Assembly (NCBI GenBank): GCA_021799355.1
Contig: JAJZAQ010000001.1
Coordinates: forward strand, 1-64,000
Length of the DNA stretch: 64,000 bases
Source: Pseudomonadota bacterium
Lineage (GTDB): Bacteria > Pseudomonadota > Gammaproteobacteria > Burkholderiales > Burkholderiaceae_C
Direction: 5' to 3'
Under the pieces are notes generated by a model that saw only the letters and a list, made by a program, of their open reading frames with translations, did not search any database and was not told the DNA's origin. The translations under genes and the position numbers were made by a program. Positions 7,362 through 15,935 of the stretch are shown one piece after another (positions within the stretch are counted from its first letter, which is position 1; each line of letters opens with the position of its first letter).

Positions 7362-10148
7362 ATGATTTCCAAGAGCGATATTAAAAACCCATCCGACGCT
7401 GCCGGTTATTACACCCGCGAGCAAGCCGCCGCCGAGTATTACAGCGGCGAGCATGTGCCAAGCCAATGGCGAGGCCAGGCCGCCGCGTTAATGGGTTTGC
7501 GTGGCAGAGTGAATGCCGAGCAGTTAACCGAAACCCTGAAAGGCCGGATTGTGGATGCCACCGGCCCCCGGCAGCTTGGCACCACCCGAAAGGGCGAGCA
7601 CCAGCACCGGGCAGGGTGGGACTTCACCATCAGCGCGCCTAAAAGCGTAAGTCTGCAAGCCTTGGTTTTTGACGACAAACGGGCCATTGCCGCCCATCGC
7701 GCCGCTGTAAATGCCGCACTGGATTACTTGGAGCGCCACGGGGCAATTTATCGCCCTCGCAGTGGCGAATATGCCAAAGGTGCAGGCTTGGCAATTGCGA
7801 CGTTCGAGCATGTATCCAGCCGTGCCAAAGACCCGCAATTGCACACGCACGCCATTATTGCCAATGTCACCATCGACCCTCGCACGGGTAAAGCCTACAG
7901 CTTAAGCAATGAGCAGCTATTTACCGCCCGCAGGGCCGCCGACGCGGTATATCACGCAACGCTGGCCGCCGAACTACAAAAGGCCGGTTATTCCGTTCGC
8001 TTTGATAAAGAGGGTCGCGTCGAAATTGATGATTATTCCTCCGCCGACCTGCGCGAGTTTTCCACCCGTACCGAGCAAATTATGGAAGGCTTGGCAAAAC
8101 GCGGCACCAGTTATGCCGACGCCAGCTTTAATGAAAAGCAAGTCGCCAAGCTGGACACCCGCACCGCCAAGGATTTACCCGAAACCCGCGATGCCCATGC
8201 CGCCCGCTGGCAGGCCCAAGCCGCCGCGTTAGGGATTAAACCGGCGCAAAGGCATGCGCCTGCCCTGCAGCCGCTGCCCAAAATATCCGCCGCATTATCG
8301 GCTCAGGAAGCCGTGGACAAGGCGGTGAACCACCTTACCGAACGCGAGGCGGTATTTACACGTGCCGATTTACACCGCCAGGCATTGCGCTTTGCCGAGG
8401 GCAAGGCGGGCATCGAGGCCATCGAAGCGGAAATCTCGGCGCGTGAAAAGGCCGGCACATTATTGCGCGCCGACGACGGCCAAAAAGGCCCGCGCTATAC
8501 CACCCGGCAGGCGCTCGAAGAAGAAAAGGACACCGACCGCCGCTTGCATGCCGGCAAAAGCGCGCATATGGCGGTGATGACCGAGCGCGAATTCAATGCC
8601 GCCTTGCAGCGTTTCGAGGCGCGCAAGGGTTTTGCCCTTTCCGACGAGCAACGCGCCGCCGCAAAAATGATTTTGTGCGGATCCGATCGCTTCCAAGGCG
8701 TGCAAGGTTTGGCCGGCACAGGAAAAACGACCGCGTTGGAATTTGTCCGCGAAGCCGCGGAATCGCGGGGCTGGCGCGTGGTGGGTCACAGCAACGGGTC
8801 CGAGCAAGCCGCCACCATGCAGCGCGAATCGGGCATCACCACCACCACCACGGCGAGCCACCTCATCGCCGAGCGCCAGGCGCTGGCCGAGAGAGGCCGC
8901 GACCTCGACACCCGCGCGCCGGCCATCCGCGAGCTTCGCATCATGGACGAGGCGAGCATGGCGGGTCAGAGGGCTTTTCGCGACGTGGTGCGCACCACCG
9001 AAGCCAGCGGAGCGCGCACCGTTTTCTTAGGCGACAGCAGGCAACATCAATCCGTAGAGCGCGGGCGAGCGTTCGAGCGGGCGCAGGCGCACATGCCGAT
9101 GGCAGTGCTTGGCGAGCAGTCCATCCGCCGGCAAAAAACCGCCGAGCTAAAGGCCGCCGTCGCCGATGTCCTGCACAAGCGCGAGGCCGCCGCTTTGGCC
9201 CGCTTGCAAACCCGAGAGATCGCCCCGGCCCGAGCCGCCTTGCCTGCTGGTGCATCGCGTGAGGAACTGCGGGCGGCGGCCCGTCAGGACAACGCCGCCG
9301 TGATTGCGCAGATTGCCAAGGATTACGCCGCGCTCGATGCCAAGACCCGCGCCAATACCTTGGTCTTGACGAGCACCAACAGCGACCGCAAGGCGCTCAA
9401 TCACGCCATCCGGCAGGAGCTACAGCGCGCCGGCGCGCTCGGCCAGGATGCCGCGCAAGCGACGGTTTTGCGTGCTGCGGATATGACCAAGGCAGATGCC
9501 AAGCGCGCGGCCAGCTACAGCGCCGGTCAAGTCGTGGAAGTCACGACAGGCAAAGGAGCCGAGCGCCAGACAGTCCGATACACGGTCGAGCGCGCTGATG
9601 CCCGCGCCAATGTGCTGCACGTGCGCGATACGCAAGGTCATGCGCGCATCATCGACCTGCATAGCCGCCCGCGCATCACCGCCTACGACGCCGAGCAGCG
9701 GGGCATCGTGGCAGGCGACCGCATGCGCTTTACGGAAAACCATCTGCTGCCCGACGGAACCAAGGTGCGCAACGGCCAGGTGGCGACCATCGAGCGCATC
9801 GACGGCGACCGCGTGACCCTGCGCCTAGGCGACGGCCCCAAGGCGCAGACCGTGCAGGCCGACTTGCGAGCGCTCAAAGCCGATCACGACTATGCCGTGA
9901 CCAGCTACAGCAGCCAGGGCCGCACCGTGGACGCCGTGATGATTCATCACAACACGGAAGCGGCAGGGCACAACAGCCGCGAGGTATACGTGAACATTAC
10001 TCGCGCCCGTGAGGACGTCACGCTATACACACAGGACACGGAAAAAATGGCCCGCCAGGCGGGGCTAGAACAAACCAAGACCGCCGCGCACGACCTCGTG
10101 CAGCAGCAACAGCCGCGCCGCGATACGGGGGTCGAAATGGCGTTTTGA
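7362..10148 (+). CDS. MOBF (TrwC/TraI-like) relaxase-helicase
   Basis: 928 residues with AAGGAG ahead of the ATG. The N-terminal relaxase domain has paired tyrosines (Y16-Y17, Y26-Y27), the conserved SAPKSVSLQAL motif (~92-102), and the metal-binding histidines in FEH and LHTHAI (~149-164), matching R388 TrwC layout. The C-terminal SF1 helicase has Walker A GLAGTGKTTAL (~449-459) and a late SYSSQGRTVDAV motif. Role: nicks oriT, stays bound to the 5' end and unwinds the strand for transfer. Length is close to TrwC (966). The stop codon overlaps leader C. Confidence 0.94.
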   Translation: MISKSDIKNPSDAAGYYTREQAAAEYYSGEHVPSQWRGQAAALMGLRGRVNAEQLTETLKGRIVDATGPRQLGTTRKGEHQHRAGWDFTISAPKSVSLQALVFDDKRAIAAHRAAVNAALDYLERHGAIYRPRSGEYAKGAGLAIATFEHVSSRAKDPQLHTHAIIANVTIDPRTGKAYSLSNEQLFTARRAADAVYHATLAAELQKAGYSVRFDKEGRVEIDDYSSADLREFSTRTEQIMEGLAKRGTSYADASFNEKQVAKLDTRTAKDLPETRDAHAARWQAQAAALGIKPAQRHAPALQPLPKISAALSAQEAVDKAVNHLTEREAVFTRADLHRQALRFAEGKAGIEAIEAEISAREKAGTLLRADDGQKGPRYTTRQALEEEKDTDRRLHAGKSAHMAVMTEREFNAALQRFEARKGFALSDEQRAAAKMILCGSDRFQGVQGLAGTGKTTALEFVREAAESRGWRVVGHSNGSEQAATMQRESGITTTTTASHLIAERQALAERGRDLDTRAPAIRELRIMDEASMAGQRAFRDVVRTTEASGARTVFLGDSRQHQSVERGRAFERAQAHMPMAVLGEQSIRRQKTAELKAAVADVLHKREAAALARLQTREIAPARAALPAGASREELRAAARQDNAAVIAQIAKDYAALDAKTRANTLVLTSTNSDRKALNHAIRQELQRAGALGQDAAQATVLRAADMTKADAKRAASYSAGQVVEVTTGKGAERQTVRYTVERADARANVLHVRDTQGHARIIDLHSRPRITAYDAEQRGIVAGDRMRFTENHLLPDGTKVRNGQVATIERIDGDRVTLRLGDGPKAQTVQADLRALKADHDYAVTSYSSQGRTVDAVMIHHNTEAAGHNSREVYVNITRAREDVTLYTQDTEKMARQAGLEQTKTAAHDLVQQQQPRRDTGVEMAF

Positions 10149-10207
10149 TTTCGCCGGGGCACGCATATGGGGTACAGGCATATGCCCGCGTAACCCTGGA
10201 GACCCCT
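10148..10207 (+). promoter_or_regulatory. Repeated leader module, copy C
   Basis: ATTTCGCC starts on the last base of the relaxase stop codon. Then come GCATATGGGGT, the hairpin GGC-ATAT-GCC with an outer GGGGTAC/GTAACCC pairing, and GGAG at 10198 (50 nt after the box), with ATG at 10208. Confidence 0.66.
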
Positions 10208-10420
10208 ATGCAAGCCCTAGCCCTATTGCAAGCCATCCGCGCACGCCTGGATGCCATGGCAGCCACCCTGCGCGTGCCGCCGCCTTACCTTTACATCGGC
10301 GCGGCCTTTAGCCTAATTCTGCTGCTGGCCCTACTGCTGGGCACGCTGGCCCGCCTAGGGCGGCCCGCAGCCGTAGCACCGGCCCCGGCCCCTGTTGTGG
10401 CCCCCGCCGCCATTACACAG
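10208..10420 (+). other. N-terminal membrane-anchor region of the Pro/Ala-rich protein
   Basis: Encodes residues 1-71 of the protein at 10208-11080: an amphipathic start, one strong membrane span (about 27-50, with LILLLALLLGTL), and the beginning of the Pro/Ala linker. The topology implies a large periplasmic C-terminal domain. Confidence 0.55.
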
Positions 10421-11080
10421 CCGGCGGCCCCGGCCCCACAGCCGGCGGCCCCGGCCCCACAGCCGGCGGCCCGCCCTGCGGCAACCCCTGCTGCCGGCCC
10501 CGCTGCTGGCCCTGCTGCGGGCCCCATCCAGGCTGAATTGCCAGCTCTGCCCGCCAGTGCCCCGCTGCATCCTGGCACGACCTATGTGGCCCTGCAAACC
10601 ACAGACGGCCAGGCCATTGCGGCGCAGGTGCAAGACACCCCCACCGCCAGCTATTCCGCCGTGGTGCCGCCTAGCATGGCCGGGTTTGTAACCCAGGGCG
10701 GCAAGGTGCGCTACGCCTACAGCCTGTATTTCCAGGCGCCCACTGCCGGCCCTTACTTGCTCATTGCCCAACTGTCCGGCGGACGCAGCGCCACCGCCAG
10801 CATTCGGGTAGACCAGCGCGCCGACGCGGTGATCGCGCTAGACCGCACATATAGCGCGCTGTGGAACAGCGGCCAGCCCCCACAGGCCGGGCAGGCGCCA
10901 CTGCATCTGGCCGCGGGCCTGCACCGCCTGGACGTGACCGTGGACACCGACGCCACCACCGCCGGCGGGGCCACCCTCGACCTTTACCTCAAGCAACCCG
11001 ACGCCGCCATGCCTGCCGCCCTGGTGCCGCAATGGACGGCAGCGCCCACGCCCAATGCAGGAGCCAGCCATGCTGCCTGA
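10208..11080 (+). CDS. Single-span membrane protein with Pro/Ala linker
   Basis: 290 residues from ATG 10208 behind leader C. One membrane span (~27-50) is followed by a long Pro/Ala linker (~58-110) and a beta-rich C-terminal domain. In that domain YSLYFQAPTAGPYLL and LHLAAGLHRLDVTVD resemble PA14-like carbohydrate-binding modules; this is a by-eye similarity. The stop overlaps the start of the AAA+ gene, so the two are made together and probably form a complex with the linker and domain in the periplasm. Function unknown. Confidence 0.65.
   Translation: MQALALLQAIRARLDAMAATLRVPPPYLYIGAAFSLILLLALLLGTLARLGRPAAVAPAPAPVVAPAAITQPAAPAPQPAAPAPQPAARPAATPAAGPAAGPAAGPIQAELPALPASAPLHPGTTYVALQTTDGQAIAAQVQDTPTASYSAVVPPSMAGFVTQGGKVRYAYSLYFQAPTAGPYLLIAQLSGGRSATASIRVDQRADAVIALDRTYSALWNSGQPPQAGQAPLHLAAGLHRLDVTVDTDATTAGGATLDLYLKQPDAAMPAALVPQWTAAPTPNAGASHAA
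10423..10524 (+). repeat. In-frame Pro/Ala-coding repeats
   Basis: Two tandem copies of a unit encoding PAAPAPQ, followed by three copies of a unit encoding AAGP within the linker of the 10208 gene. Likely a slippage-prone spacer whose length can vary between relatives. Confidence 0.7.
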
Positions 11081-12410
11081 AATCGCCCTGCGCTGGTTGC
11101 TTGGTGTGCTGGCCGCCGCCTTTTTGGCAACGGGCTGGCCCGGCATGGCCGCCGCGCTGGGCCTGCCGGTTTGGGTAGCCGCCAGGCGCAATGTGTCCGT
11201 GCTGACCTTTTACGCCGGCAAACCCGTTGCGCTAACCCTTGCCGCCCTGGTGGGCGGCTTTGCCGCGGGCCAGGCTTGGCGTGACGTGTTGTCCGTTGCC
11301 GCAGGCAATGGCGGCTTCTGGGACGCCTTGCTATCCGCAGCCATTGCCGCTGCATGCGGCGTTTTTATTGACCTCGTGCTGAAAGGAAAGATCATGCCAA
11401 ACATTTTTGACCTTGCCAGCGACCCGCAGGCCCTGGAAGCCTTTGTGTCCCAATCGCCCGCCGCGCCCGCAGAGGGCGGCACCCTGGACTTGTCGCACCT
11501 CGCGCCAGACGCCGCCATTGCCGCCATACAGGCCCGCGTTATAGGCCAGGATGCCATCGTGCAAGACGTCGTGCGCCTCGTGTACCGCCGCGCGGCCCTG
11601 CGCCGCAGCAAGCCCGTGGCCGTGCTGCTGTTCGTGGGCGCCACCGGCGCAGGCAAAACGGAACTGGCAAAGGCGCTGGCCGACGTGCTGGCCGGCGGGC
11701 GCCTAATCCGCGTGGATTGCAACGAAATGACCGAAGCCCAAAGCACGCAGCGGTTGACCGGCGCGCCGCCGGGCTATGTGGGCAGCGATCAGGGCGGTTG
11801 GCTGTGCCGCGAAATCGGCAGCAAGCAAACCGGTGTGCTGTTGTTCGACGAAATCGAAAAGGCGCACCCCGACGTGTTCAAACTTCTCATGGGTTTGTTC
11901 GATGAAGGAAGGCTGACCGAGCAAAGCACGGGCCGCACTTACAGCGCCAGCGGTTTTGTCATCGTGCTCACCAGCAACTCAGCCCATGATCGCATCGCCC
12001 GCATCGTGGCCGAAACCGCCGACCCGCAGGCGCGAACCGCCGCCGTAAAGGACGCGCTGCAAGGTGTATTTCGCCCCGAGCAGCTTGCAAGGCTAGACGA
12101 GGTGTACCCCTTTGGCGATCTGGACCGCCGGGCCGTGGTGCAAATTGTCGGGCGCTTCCTGCAAGGCTTTGCCGCCGATGTAGGCATCGCCCTGCAAAGC
12201 GTTGACACCGCGCTGTTGATTGATCTGGTCACTCGCCGCGAAAAGCTGGCCCATTACGGCGTGCGCGAAGTGGTGCGCCTGGTGGAAAAGGCCGTTTTGG
12301 ACGGCCTGCTGGAAGCCCGCGCGCAGGGCTATACCTCGGCGGCGATTGAAATGCAAGGCGACCGCGTACAGGTGCGCGGCATTGCAACCCGACAGGCAGC
12401 GGCGCGCTGA
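11070..12410 (+). CDS. Membrane-anchored ClpB-D2-like AAA+ ATPase
   Basis: 446 residues from ATG 11070 (GCAGGAG upstream), overlapping the previous gene. Two or three hydrophobic spans occupy residues ~8-105. A single AAA+ module follows: Walker A GATGAGKT (~190-197), aromatic pore loop GAPPGYVG (~231-238), Walker B VLLFDEIEKAH (~255-265), and a ClpB-type C-terminal small domain. It matches the second AAA module of ClpA/ClpB, but the N-domain and first AAA ring are replaced by membrane spans. Known: such modules thread proteins through a ring. Here it may remodel a transfer or surface complex at the inner membrane (inference). Confidence 0.85.
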   Translation: MLPEIALRWLLGVLAAAFLATGWPGMAAALGLPVWVAARRNVSVLTFYAGKPVALTLAALVGGFAAGQAWRDVLSVAAGNGGFWDALLSAAIAAACGVFIDLVLKGKIMPNIFDLASDPQALEAFVSQSPAAPAEGGTLDLSHLAPDAAIAAIQARVIGQDAIVQDVVRLVYRRAALRRSKPVAVLLFVGATGAGKTELAKALADVLAGGRLIRVDCNEMTEAQSTQRLTGAPPGYVGSDQGGWLCREIGSKQTGVLLFDEIEKAHPDVFKLLMGLFDEGRLTEQSTGRTYSASGFVIVLTSNSAHDRIARIVAETADPQARTAAVKDALQGVFRPEQLARLDEVYPFGDLDRRAVVQIVGRFLQGFAADVGIALQSVDTALLIDLVTRREKLAHYGVREVVRLVEKAVLDGLLEARAQGYTSAAIEMQGDRVQVRGIATRQAAAR

Positions 12411-12419
12411 TGGACAAGC

Positions 12420-12461
12420 CGGGGCGGCGACGAGCAAACCAGCCTGTTGCATCGCCCCGGA
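12420..12461 (+). other. Inverted repeat after the AAA+ gene
   Basis: CCGGGGCG (12420-12427) and CGCCCCGG (12454-12461) can pair across 26 nt. It lies just past the AAA+ stop and upstream of leader D; no T-run follows, so it may be a transcript-end or attenuator structure. Confidence 0.45.
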
Positions 12462-12490
12462 TTCCCGGCCCGGCTTGCCCACAGCGCGCC

Positions 12491-12551
12491 ATTTCGCCGC
12501 GCTGCGCATGCGGAATGCGGGCGCTGTGCCCGCGCGTGCAAAGGAGTGAAC
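12491..12551 (+). promoter_or_regulatory. Repeated leader module, copy D
   Basis: ATTTCGCC at 12491, GCATGCGG block, hairpin GCGGGC-GCTGT-GCCCGC, GGAG at 12543 (52 nt after the box), and ATG at 12552. It places the adhesin under the same leader type as the transfer genes. Confidence 0.68.
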
Positions 12552-14651
12552 ATGCGCAAACGCAAACTTTTTTTATTGGCCGCCGCACTGGCGGCGACGA
12601 TGGCCCCGGCGTGGGCTGATGTGACGGGCGGGGGCACCGTGCCGGGGGCGACGAATGGCGTGACGCAGCAGGACAGCAACGGCAACATTGCGAGTGGCAA
12701 TGGTGCCGTTGCGGGCACAAGTGGCTGGAACGGCACTGCCACGGTCTACAGCCAGAACAACACGGCGCTCGGCACGGCAGCGACCGCAAACAGCGGCGGG
12801 CCGGTGAGCAACGGCAATACGGCAGTCGGTGCGCAGGCAGGCGCAAACGGCGGGTACGCAACGGCTGTGGGCCAAGGTGCGCAGGCGACGACATCGCTCT
12901 CTAACCCGACGCAAAGCCAAGGCGCGACGGCGCTTGGCGCAGGGGCGCAGGCTTTGGGGAACAGCACGACAGCCGTAGGCGCGGGCGCTTATGCGCCTCT
13001 CTCGCAGTCGACGGCTGTGGGCGCCGGTGCAAAAGCAAGCACGGGCACAGCGCTTGGCTACAACAGCAATGCCGCCGCAGGTGTGGCAGTCGGAAACGGC
13101 GCGCAGCAAACTTGCGGCAACTGCTCGGGCGTTGCCGTGGGCGATGGCGCATCCACGGTCGGCGGCGTGGCGGTAGGCGGGTCAACGAATGCCGGGACAT
13201 CTACTTCTGTCGCCGTGGGCGGGCAAGCAAGCAGCACCGGAACGAACTCCGTTGCGCTTGGCTTTAACAGCAGCGACGGCGGCGTATCCAACACGGTCAG
13301 CGTCGGCAATGCAAGTCTAGGAATAACTCGCACGATCACGAACGTCTCGCCGGGGCAGGTGAACTCTAGCAGCACCGATGCGGTCAACGGCAGCCAGCTT
13401 TACAGCGTGCAGCAAACCGCGCAGGCTGCGCAGGCAACCGCTCAATCTGCTCAAACAACCGCTCAATCAGCCCAAACGACCGCGCAGTCTGCCCAAACGA
13501 CTGCGAATCAGGCGTTGCAGAACAGCGGCAACACTGCGAGCAGCACGGCCTCTGCGCTCGGCGGCGGTGCGGCTGCACAATCCGACGGCACGATAACGCT
13601 GCCGAATTACACCGTGCAGGGCCAAACCTATAACAACGTCGGTGCGGCCATCGGCGCCCTCGATTCCGGCGTCACGCAGGCCAATCAGACCGCGCAGCAA
13701 GCCCTGCAAGCCGCGCAGGCGGGCGGCACGGACACCACGGCCCGTCAAGCCGCAGCCGCCGCGCAGCAGACCGCGAACGGCGCAATGCAGGCCGCAGGGC
13801 AGGCACAACAGACCGCCGCCGCTGCACAACAGACCGCGAACGGCGCTGCGCAAGCCGCCGCCGCTGCACAGCAGACCGCAGGCCAGGCTTTGCAAATCGG
13901 GCAGCAAAACACCGTGCAACTGCAAGCGGTCGTCAACGGCCAGCTGGGGGTATGCACGGTGAGCAATGGCGCGCTGCAATGCTCCGTGACCGGCTATGCA
14001 CCGGCCAAGGCGCAGGGTGTCGGCGCGGTAGCCGTGGGCATCGGAGCCAGCGCCCAAGGCGTCGGGGCGATGGCCTACGGGCAGAACGCTTCGGCCCGCT
14101 ATGCCGGCTCCGTGGCGATTGGCAACGGGGCGCGGGCGCTGGCTGACCCCACTTTGGCCGTTGGCGACAACAGCGCAGCGCTCGGCAACAACTCCGTCGC
14201 CCTGGGAGCGAACACCACGGCCAACGGCAACAACTCGGTGGCGCTCGGCCAGGGGTCTGTTGCCAACCGCGACAACAGCGTGAGCGTGGGCAACGCCGCT
14301 GCGGGCCTTGCCCGTCAGATTACCAACGTCGCGCCAGGCACCGCGCCCACCGATGCCGTGAACCTGCAGCAATTGCAGCAGGCCACTCAGGGCGTGCTCG
14401 GCCAGGCGCAGAGCTACGCCGACCGCGTGGCAGCCATGTCCGCGGCCACGAGCATGACGCCAATTTTCGGCCCCAAGGGCTACAGCCTCACGGCCACAAC
14501 CGCAGGCGTAGGCCGCGCGACAGCCGTAGGCGTGGGCTTTGCACGCGCGTTCACCTTCCGCGACCACCCGGCCTACTGGCAGGCCAGCGTGGGCTTTGAC
14601 GGCAGCAGCGGCACGGCGGCAGTGAAGCTCACCGCAAGCATCGGCTGGTAA
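12552..14651 (+). CDS. Trimeric autotransporter adhesin (YadA-like)
   Basis: 699 residues from ATG 12552. A signal peptide (1-22, ending APAWA) precedes a head of AVG/ALG-type repeats (~60-265). A neck (DAVNGSQLYS, ~276-285), coiled-coil stalks of TAQSAQT heptads (~295-325) and AAAAQQTANG repeats (~395-440) follow. A second head (~470-580), a second neck (DAVNLQQL, ~602-609) and a YadA-type beta-barrel anchor (~630-699, ending in an aromatic residue) complete it. Known: these proteins self-export through the outer membrane as trimers and bind surfaces or cells. All parts needed for function are present. It has its own terminator. Cargo of this kind is unusual for an integrative element. Confidence 0.93.
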   Translation: MRKRKLFLLAAALAATMAPAWADVTGGGTVPGATNGVTQQDSNGNIASGNGAVAGTSGWNGTATVYSQNNTALGTAATANSGGPVSNGNTAVGAQAGANGGYATAVGQGAQATTSLSNPTQSQGATALGAGAQALGNSTTAVGAGAYAPLSQSTAVGAGAKASTGTALGYNSNAAAGVAVGNGAQQTCGNCSGVAVGDGASTVGGVAVGGSTNAGTSTSVAVGGQASSTGTNSVALGFNSSDGGVSNTVSVGNASLGITRTITNVSPGQVNSSSTDAVNGSQLYSVQQTAQAAQATAQSAQTTAQSAQTTAQSAQTTANQALQNSGNTASSTASALGGGAAAQSDGTITLPNYTVQGQTYNNVGAAIGALDSGVTQANQTAQQALQAAQAGGTDTTARQAAAAAQQTANGAMQAAGQAQQTAAAAQQTANGAAQAAAAAQQTAGQALQIGQQNTVQLQAVVNGQLGVCTVSNGALQCSVTGYAPAKAQGVGAVAVGIGASAQGVGAMAYGQNASARYAGSVAIGNGARALADPTLAVGDNSAALGNNSVALGANTTANGNNSVALGQGSVANRDNSVSVGNAAAGLARQITNVAPGTAPTDAVNLQQLQQATQGVLGQAQSYADRVAAMSAATSMTPIFGPKGYSLTATTAGVGRATAVGVGFARAFTFRDHPAYWQASVGFDGSSGTAAVKLTASIGW
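13437..13499 (+). repeat. Three 21-bp tandem repeats in adhesin stalk
   Basis: Units begin at 13437, 13458 and 13479, each encoding the heptad TAQSAQT, with a degenerate fourth unit after them. One heptad per unit keeps the coiled coil in register, so copy-number change would alter stalk length without a frameshift. Confidence 0.8.
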
Positions 14652-14671
14652 ATCTCAGCCCGCCCCCCTTT

Positions 14672-14697
14672 GCCCGGCTGATGCCGGGCTTTTTTTC
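14672..14697 (+). terminator. Terminator of the adhesin gene
   Basis: GCCCGGC/GCCGGGC stem with a TGAT loop, followed by seven T, about 20 nt after the adhesin stop. Confidence 0.9.
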
Positions 14698-14734
14698 GCC
14701 GGGCTGTGCATGTGCAGGGAAGGGAGATCCTGCT
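14693..14734 (+). promoter_or_regulatory. Shortened leader module, copy E
   Basis: The first 21 bases after the T-run (TTTCGCCG..., then GCTG, GCATG) match leader D at 18 positions, but the hairpin is missing and GGGAG follows directly; ATG at 14735. A weaker, truncated relative of copies A-D. Confidence 0.45.
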
Positions 14735-15202
14735 ATGCGACACATCCGACACATCCTCGCTGTTTTGCTGCTGGCCTTGGCCGGCACCGCTCATGCTTCG
14801 CCTTGGGCGCTCGACGTGAACCTCACGAGCTACCACACCGAGCAGTGGGCGCGCGATGCACTCAACCAGTCCAACCCCGGCCTAGGCCTCGAATACCAGA
14901 TCGCGCCCGACTGGTCGGCCATGACCGGCTTTTACCGCAACAGCTACCGGCGCACATCGGCTTATGCGCTCGCCGCCTGGACGCCGCTGCACGTGGCCTT
15001 GCCTGCCGGCATCGAGGCCAGCGCAGGCATCGCTGCGGGGCTTGTCGGCGGCTACACCCGCGAGGAATGCCCTGTCGCGCCGCTGGGCGCTGCGGGTGTC
15101 CTGAAGCTACGCAAGGACGGATACGGCATCAATCTGTTGATGGTGCCCAACATGGGGAGCAAATCCGGCTTTATCGGCTTGCAGGCCGTGATTTCCTTTT
15201 GA
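14735..15202 (+). CDS. Small outer-membrane beta-barrel protein
   Basis: 155 residues from ATG 14735. A signal peptide (about 1-20, ending in AHA) is followed by alternating beta strands and a C-terminal aromatic residue (VISF), typical of eight-stranded outer-membrane barrels. PagL/PagP-like lipid A enzymes are the families of similar size and shape, but I do not see a secure active-site motif. It lies just behind the adhesin, so a surface-modification or adhesin-support role is plausible. Confidence 0.6.
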   Translation: MRHIRHILAVLLLALAGTAHASPWALDVNLTSYHTEQWARDALNQSNPGLGLEYQIAPDWSAMTGFYRNSYRRTSAYALAAWTPLHVALPAGIEASAGIAAGLVGGYTREECPVAPLGAAGVLKLRKDGYGINLLMVPNMGSKSGFIGLQAVISF

Positions 15203-15629
15203 TGGCGACCCCCTTCGGGACGGGCTGTCGCGCGGAGCGCCGAGCCTGGGGTCTCGGCCCTTATGGGCTTCCATCCCTCGCCGAACACATGGCCCCCGCA
15301 GCCACGGCTGCGCCGGTTGCGTGGGCTATACGGCGCGCTTCGCGCGGACGTGCGCCTGCGGCGCATGCGCGGCTTTGGACTGCCCGGCGCGGGGCGAGTG
15401 GGATGCGGGCGCTCTCCTGGGCGGCATGCGCCAGCCGTCCGGGGTCGCCAGGGGCTTTGGCGCCTGCGCTCGCTTGGCAACCCGTCGCGCCAACCCCGCT
15501 GCGCGGGGACGCTGCGCTTTGTCACGCCGGCTTGCAACTCGCGCTGCCCTTCGGGCACCAGCGCCGCCGCCCCTACAGGCGAGCGACCCCGACCGACCGG
15601 CGATTCCGAATTCCCCCAGGAGAGCAACC
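15203..15629. other. GC-rich gap without a supported gene
   Basis: Open frames exist on both strands, but none has a ribosome site with a protein-like composition; translations are Arg/Ala/Pro-rich shadows. Short dyads (CCCTTCGGGACGGG, CGCGCTTCGCGCG) are present. It could be a decayed gene or spacer. Confidence 0.5.
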
Positions 15630-15863
15630 ATGCCCGCACCCACCCGCCAAAACCCCCGCGCCGAACAGCCCGCCGCCGCTTCCACGCGGCTCCCCCTCCC
15701 TCCCAGCGATGGCCGCAAAACACAAACACAATCGATGAGCCGGGCGCAGTGGGACGCCACCCCCGCAGACTACAAGCTGACCAAGGGCGGCGCGCGCTAT
15801 GTGTTGCAGGCAAACCCGAACGGCGGGGTCGGGCTGTATCCGGTTTCGCTGACAGAGGCATGA
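15630..15863 (+). CDS. Small hypothetical protein
   Basis: 77 residues from ATG 15630 with CCAGGAGAG upstream. A polar Pro/Ala-rich N-terminal half is followed by a compact segment (PADYKLTKGGARYVLQANPNG). No family recognised; it resembles accessory genes of mobile elements only by size and place. Confidence 0.55.
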   Translation: MPAPTRQNPRAEQPAAASTRLPLPPSDGRKTQTQSMSRAQWDATPADYKLTKGGARYVLQANPNGGVGLYPVSLTEA

Positions 15864-15868
15864 AAAAA

Positions 15869-15903
15869 GCCGGGGCTGTTGGACGGCGTTGGACGGCCCC
15901 GGC
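15869..15903 (+). other. Hairpin with internal direct repeat
   Basis: GCCGGGGC (15869-15876) pairs perfectly with GCCCCGGC (15896-15903). The loop contains two tandem copies of GTTGGACGGC-type sequence. It follows the stop at 15863 and lies 30 nt before the next start. No T-run, so it may be an attenuator or protein site. Confidence 0.5.
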
Positions 15904-15935
15904 AGTGATCTCACCCCCTCGCAAGGAGAAAGACC

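Noticed and set aside
13467-14567. Minus-strand frame of 366 codons opposite the adhesin
   Set aside because: Repetitive Gly/Cys/Arg-rich complement of the adhesin repeats, without a start signal.
12552-14651. Adhesin repeats as a CRISPR or minisatellite array
   Set aside because: Units are in-frame heptads and head repeats of one protein with no unique spacers.
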